A stretch of DNA of 64,000 nucleotides. Source: Owenia fusiformis (taxonomy: Eukaryota > Annelida > Polychaeta > Sabellida > Oweniidae). The position numbers and the translations under genes are program-made. Numbering within the stretch: the stretch's first letter is position 1; each line of letters opens with the position of its first letter. Location of the stretch: positions 22,387,375-22,451,374 of the forward strand of contig CAIIXF020000005.1 in the NCBI GenBank assembly GCA_903813345.2, read 5' to 3'. The notes beneath the pieces were generated by a model. That model worked only from the letters and a program-made list of their open reading frames with translations, was not told where the DNA came from and ran no database searches. Below are positions 60,498 to 64,000 of this stretch, in pieces.

Positions 60498-60800
60498 ATC
60501 GAGGTAGGGTAGTGTGACACACCTATTCACTCACTCATATTCTACTCGCATTCGAAAATAGCGTTCGATTTTCGTAACGCTTAAAGCTAAACTCTGTAGT
60601 AATAATTTATATTTATAATTTATAATTTATATTCTAATTCGTTACACTCAAACGAATATAAATAAAACTTAAACAGACTATCCATTCAACAACGTGGAAT
60701 AATATTCTCTACTCTAAAGATCGTGTTTATATATTTAACAAGGCTATAGCATAAGGTTCGTGCAAATAACGCGTTTGCGGATACCTGAAGTTAGGATATA

Positions 60801-61450
60801 CAGGGTGTCCCGAAAGTATGGGGGCCCCCCTAGGCAGACATATTCCAGTGTCCTCATAGTATGTGTCATATATCATTTTAAAGCTTATCCAAAGTTACAT
60901 TGATTTGCCAAGTATCATGGTTTAACTCCCAAATGGTAAAAAGTTACAGTCATTTTAAAAGTTAGTGTTTTGTCAAAATAAAGTTCAATTTTACACCACA
61001 TTACTAGTCAATGAGTCTCCCCTTGGCCATGTTAACACCCGCAATTATTTTCAGATATGACCTTAAAAGCCCTTCAAATAGCGGTGTGGAATTTTATAAC
61101 CTTCTTAAAACCTGTTAAGGCACTTTAGAAGAGTTTCCTTAGAGTTTCTACACTCACCGTTCTCTTTTTCCAACTCAATATCCATTCGACCCGATAAAGA
61201 TTGCTGCTGCTTTAGATGGTCCAGGAGGACACATTGACGAGTGATTTGGTGTAAAATTGAACTTAATTTTGACCAAACACTAAATTTTGAAATGCCTGTA
61301 ATTTTTTCACATTTGAGAGTTGAACCATGATACTTGGTGAATCAATGTAACTTTGGATAAGCTTTAAAATGATATATGACACATACTATGACGACACTGG
61401 TACATGTCTGCCTAGGGGGGGGGGGGGGGGCATACTTTCGGGACACCCTG
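60801..61450. mobile_element. Mariner-type MITE with ~200-bp inverted ends
   Basis: TA flanks both sides. The left end CAGGGTGTCCCGAAAGTATG and the right end CATACTTTCGGGACACCCTG are exact inverses, and the similarity continues about 200 bp inward (AGCTTATCCAAAGTTACATT and its complement). The middle 250 bp is single-copy and has no transposase. Confidence 0.9.
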
Positions 61451-61517
61451 TATAGTATGGTAAGCAATATAAATTACTTACATTTACATAAAGTCAAGTG
61501 ACAGCAATTTTATAACC

Positions 61518-61991
61518 AAAGGAGGAGGGAAAGTATCGCAACAGATTTTGGACAGTCATATGTTGGATTTTGGCTAATTTCCGAGGATTTAAACAGGCGC
61601 ATGCATATCTCAGACCAATGCATTGCCTCCAGGAAAAGCACTCCTAGAGATTATAAAATAATTTCGACTTTAAGACAGGAAAGATGCAAACAACCCACCC
61701 ACATGTTTTCCTGATTTTCAACCCCTTCACCCCTGTTTTTTAATTCTTCTTGCATCAATATGTTGTGTTTTGACACACAGTAAATCCCTTTAAAGGAATA
61801 AGTGATTCCTTTGGGGGGGTTTAAAGATATCCATTATGGGTGACCCAAATTAGCTGAAAGTAATGGATCGCAGGAGTTTTCTCCATGGGAAAATACAATT
61901 GGAAATATTGTTTTCCACTTTATCTAAAAGGAATCACTTATTCCTTTAAATGACTGTCCGAAATCTGTTGCGATACTTTCCCTCCTCCTTT
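61518..61991. mobile_element. MITE, ~43-bp inverted ends
   Basis: The left end AAAGGAGGAGGGAAAGTATC plus GCAACAGATTT mirrors the right end GATACTTTCCCTCCTCCTTT. An inner palindrome, AAAGGAATAAGTGATTCCTTT, recurs on the right half. No coding. Confidence 0.85.
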
Positions 61992-62324
61992 ATAAACTTA
62001 CCTCTCAAGTTTTCCAAAAAACACGACTAAATCGTATGAAAAAACACGTCCGGGACAATCTTTACTGTTAACACTTGGTCGCCGTGAGTATGATATTCAC
62101 AAGAAAGAAAATACCTGTGGGACAGGCTATGCCACATTGTTCTCTTGCTAGCCCATTGTCTTCGCACCCATTGTCAACTTCTATGTTTAGATTTAAGAAA
62201 TAGATGAACAACTCAACTTTCACACACTCAGTGATACCCATTTCATTAATTTGCCATTGGGGTATTGTTCCAAGAATCTATTGAATTTGATGTGGTTTAA
62301 TACCATAAAATAAAACGGATGTCT

Positions 62325-63615
62325 AGTTATCCCACCGAACGAAGTTTGAGAGAGATATAGAGAAGCCGCCCCTCCGTCCGTTCGTTTGTCTGTCTGTCCG
62401 GGCGATAACTCAAAGACCGGTTGACGGATTCTGTTCAAATTTTACATGCTGATTCCTTGGGACAAAGGAGTTTTGCTCAGAAAGATATTTTTAAGATGGC
62501 CGCTGATTTTCAAAATGGCTGCTAAAAAACCTAATCTTTGATAACTCAAATACCAGTAAATGGATTTGGTTATACTGCCTAGGAACACATAGCTTGAGAT
62601 AAAGTTTTTACGATTGCAGCTGATTTTCAAAAGACCGCCATTTTTCGTTAAATAATGTAATCTTTGAAAACTCAAATACCAGTGGACAGATTTATATGCT
62701 GATGCCTTGCAACACACGAGTTCTGCTCGAGAGGGAATTTTCAAAGTGTCCGCCATATTTCGTAAACTAGTGTAGTCTTTGATAACTAAAATACTGATGG
62801 ACGGATTTGGTTAAAATAGAATTTTTAAAGATTGCAGCTGATTTTTAAAATGGCCGCCATTTTTCGTAAAATAGAGTAATCATTGAAAACTCAAATACCA
62901 GTGGACGGATTTGATTCAAATCTTAAATGCTGATGCCTAGGGACAAATGAGCTTTGCTCGAGAAGACATTTCTAAGATGGACATTTAATTTCAAAATATC
63001 AGCCATTTTTGGTAAAAAACGTAATCTTTGATAACTCAAATACCAGTAGACAGATTTGATTTAAATTTTATGTGCTGATGCCTTGGAACACAAGAGCTCT
63101 GCATGAGAAGAACTTTTTAAGATTGCAGTTGACATTCAAAATGGTCGCCATTTTTCGTAAAATAGCCTAATCTTTGAAAGCTCAAATACCAGTGGACCGA
63201 TTTTGTTCAAACTTTATATGATTATGCCTATCAACACAGGATTTCTGCCTGAGAAGGAATTCCGAGATGGCAGCTGAATTTCAAAATGGCTGCCACTTTT
63301 TCGTAAAATAACGTTATCTTTGATGACTCAAATACCACATAGGAGCTCTGCTCGAAAAGGAATTTTCAAGATGGCAGCTGATTCTAAAAATGGCCACCAT
63401 TTTCGTAAAAGAAGGTAATCTTTGATAACCCAAATATATGTTGACGTATTTGGTTCAAATTTTATACACTGATGTCTCGAAGAAATTTTCAAGATGGCCA
63501 TTATTTATCAAAATGGCGACCATTTGTCATTAAAAATGAAATCGTTGATAACCCAAATACCAGTTGACGGATTATGTTCAAACTTTATACGCTGATCCCT
63601 AGGGACATAGGAGCT
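62325..63615 (-). mobile_element. Pearl-like element D1, inverse orientation
   Basis: The left edge, GTTATCCCACCGAACGAAGT, is the C-type terminal hairpin in reverse, followed by CCGTCCGTTCGTTTGTCTGT and CGGGCGATAACTCAAA. About nine monomers of about 130 bp follow (ATCTTTGATAACTCAAATAC, CAAAATGGCNGCCATTTTTC). The other end was not defined. Confidence 0.7.
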
Positions 63616-63877
63616 TTACTAAGAGGAGGGAAAGCCCCAGAGTTTAAAGATGACAGACATAATTACCTCTCTTGCTTACCACCTTCGTTCGTTCAAATTT
63701 TCATCGGCTAGTTATCAAATATTACACTTCGATGGGATGTTTTAATTGACATAGGCATAATCCGCACACCTTTCCTTATCTTGATGTGAAATGAGAAGCT
63801 ATGATATTGGTTAAAACGCCAGAAATGAACATAATATTATTCGAAGCGTATTCCGAAAATTTTGAAACCGCCATTGA

Positions 63878-63912
63878 TGACGTCATTTGTTTGTTGACTT
63901 TTGACCAATCAG
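63878..63912. promoter_or_regulatory. CRE plus CCAAT module
   Basis: The perfect CRE palindrome TGACGTCA is followed 17 bp later by GACCAATCAG (a CCAAT box). This is promoter-like, but the same pair also occurs inside a repeat at 27717-27838. Confidence 0.3.
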
Positions 63913-64000
63913 CGACGATGTCATCTCAATACAGATTTACATTATAAGCGTATGTCATCTTTGAACCCTGGTGTTTCTCCCCCTCTGGAGCTTTACTCAA

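Larger units (their letters stand above)
55517..60800. other. Intergenic, little identified
   Basis: Apart from the two open frames and the inverted repeat listed separately, I see no exons or repeats. 60590-60660 is a short (AATTTATATTT)-like run. Confidence 0.45.

Overview
The window is AT-rich animal nuclear DNA: spliced genes with GT-AG introns, long introns packed with repeats, and a large number of short inverted-repeat transposons. I think it comes from a lophotrochozoan and most likely a bivalve mollusc. That rests on the style of the neuropeptide precursor and on repeats that resemble the bivalve 'pearl' elements (short ends around a core of tandem monomers). It is an inference, not proof.

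Three protein-coding genes are well supported. (1) Positions 90-5694, + strand: the last nine coding exons of a plexin-A-like semaphorin receptor (428 C-terminal residues, covering the Rho-GTPase-binding region and the second half of the split RasGAP domain). The gene starts upstream of the window. (2) Positions 43891 down to 12022, - strand: a complete NUDT5-type ADP-sugar pyrophosphatase that I assembled from eight exons. Every junction keeps the reading frame, giving 232 residues. The 699-nt coding sequence is spread over 31.9 kb. (3) Positions 52808-53704, + strand: a single-exon coding region for a secreted multi-copy neuropeptide precursor with 16 predicted amidated peptides ending in Trp-Val-amide (mostly APEMWVamide, plus three FWVamide forms). 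Plexin and NUDT5 converge; NUDT5 and the neuropeptide gene diverge.

The rest is mainly repeats. They include a 27-copy 45-bp minisatellite inside NUDT5 intron 6; modular arrays of about 140-165 bp monomers rich in AAAATGGCGGCCATTTT-like palindromes with matched inverted ends; a set of at least 13 foldback hairpins, one pair of which carries a short ORF; two copies of a 304/305-bp MITE with perfect 9-bp target duplications; a decayed Tc1/mariner-like element; several other MITEs; and a truncated LINE tail. Several insertions are nested, so relative ages can be read directly.

The regions 30.5-34.2 kb, 38.3-41.6 kb and 55.5-60.8 kb hold little that I can identify. A few exon-like stretches, including a tetraspan-like exon at 50246-50521 (-), are given with low confidence.
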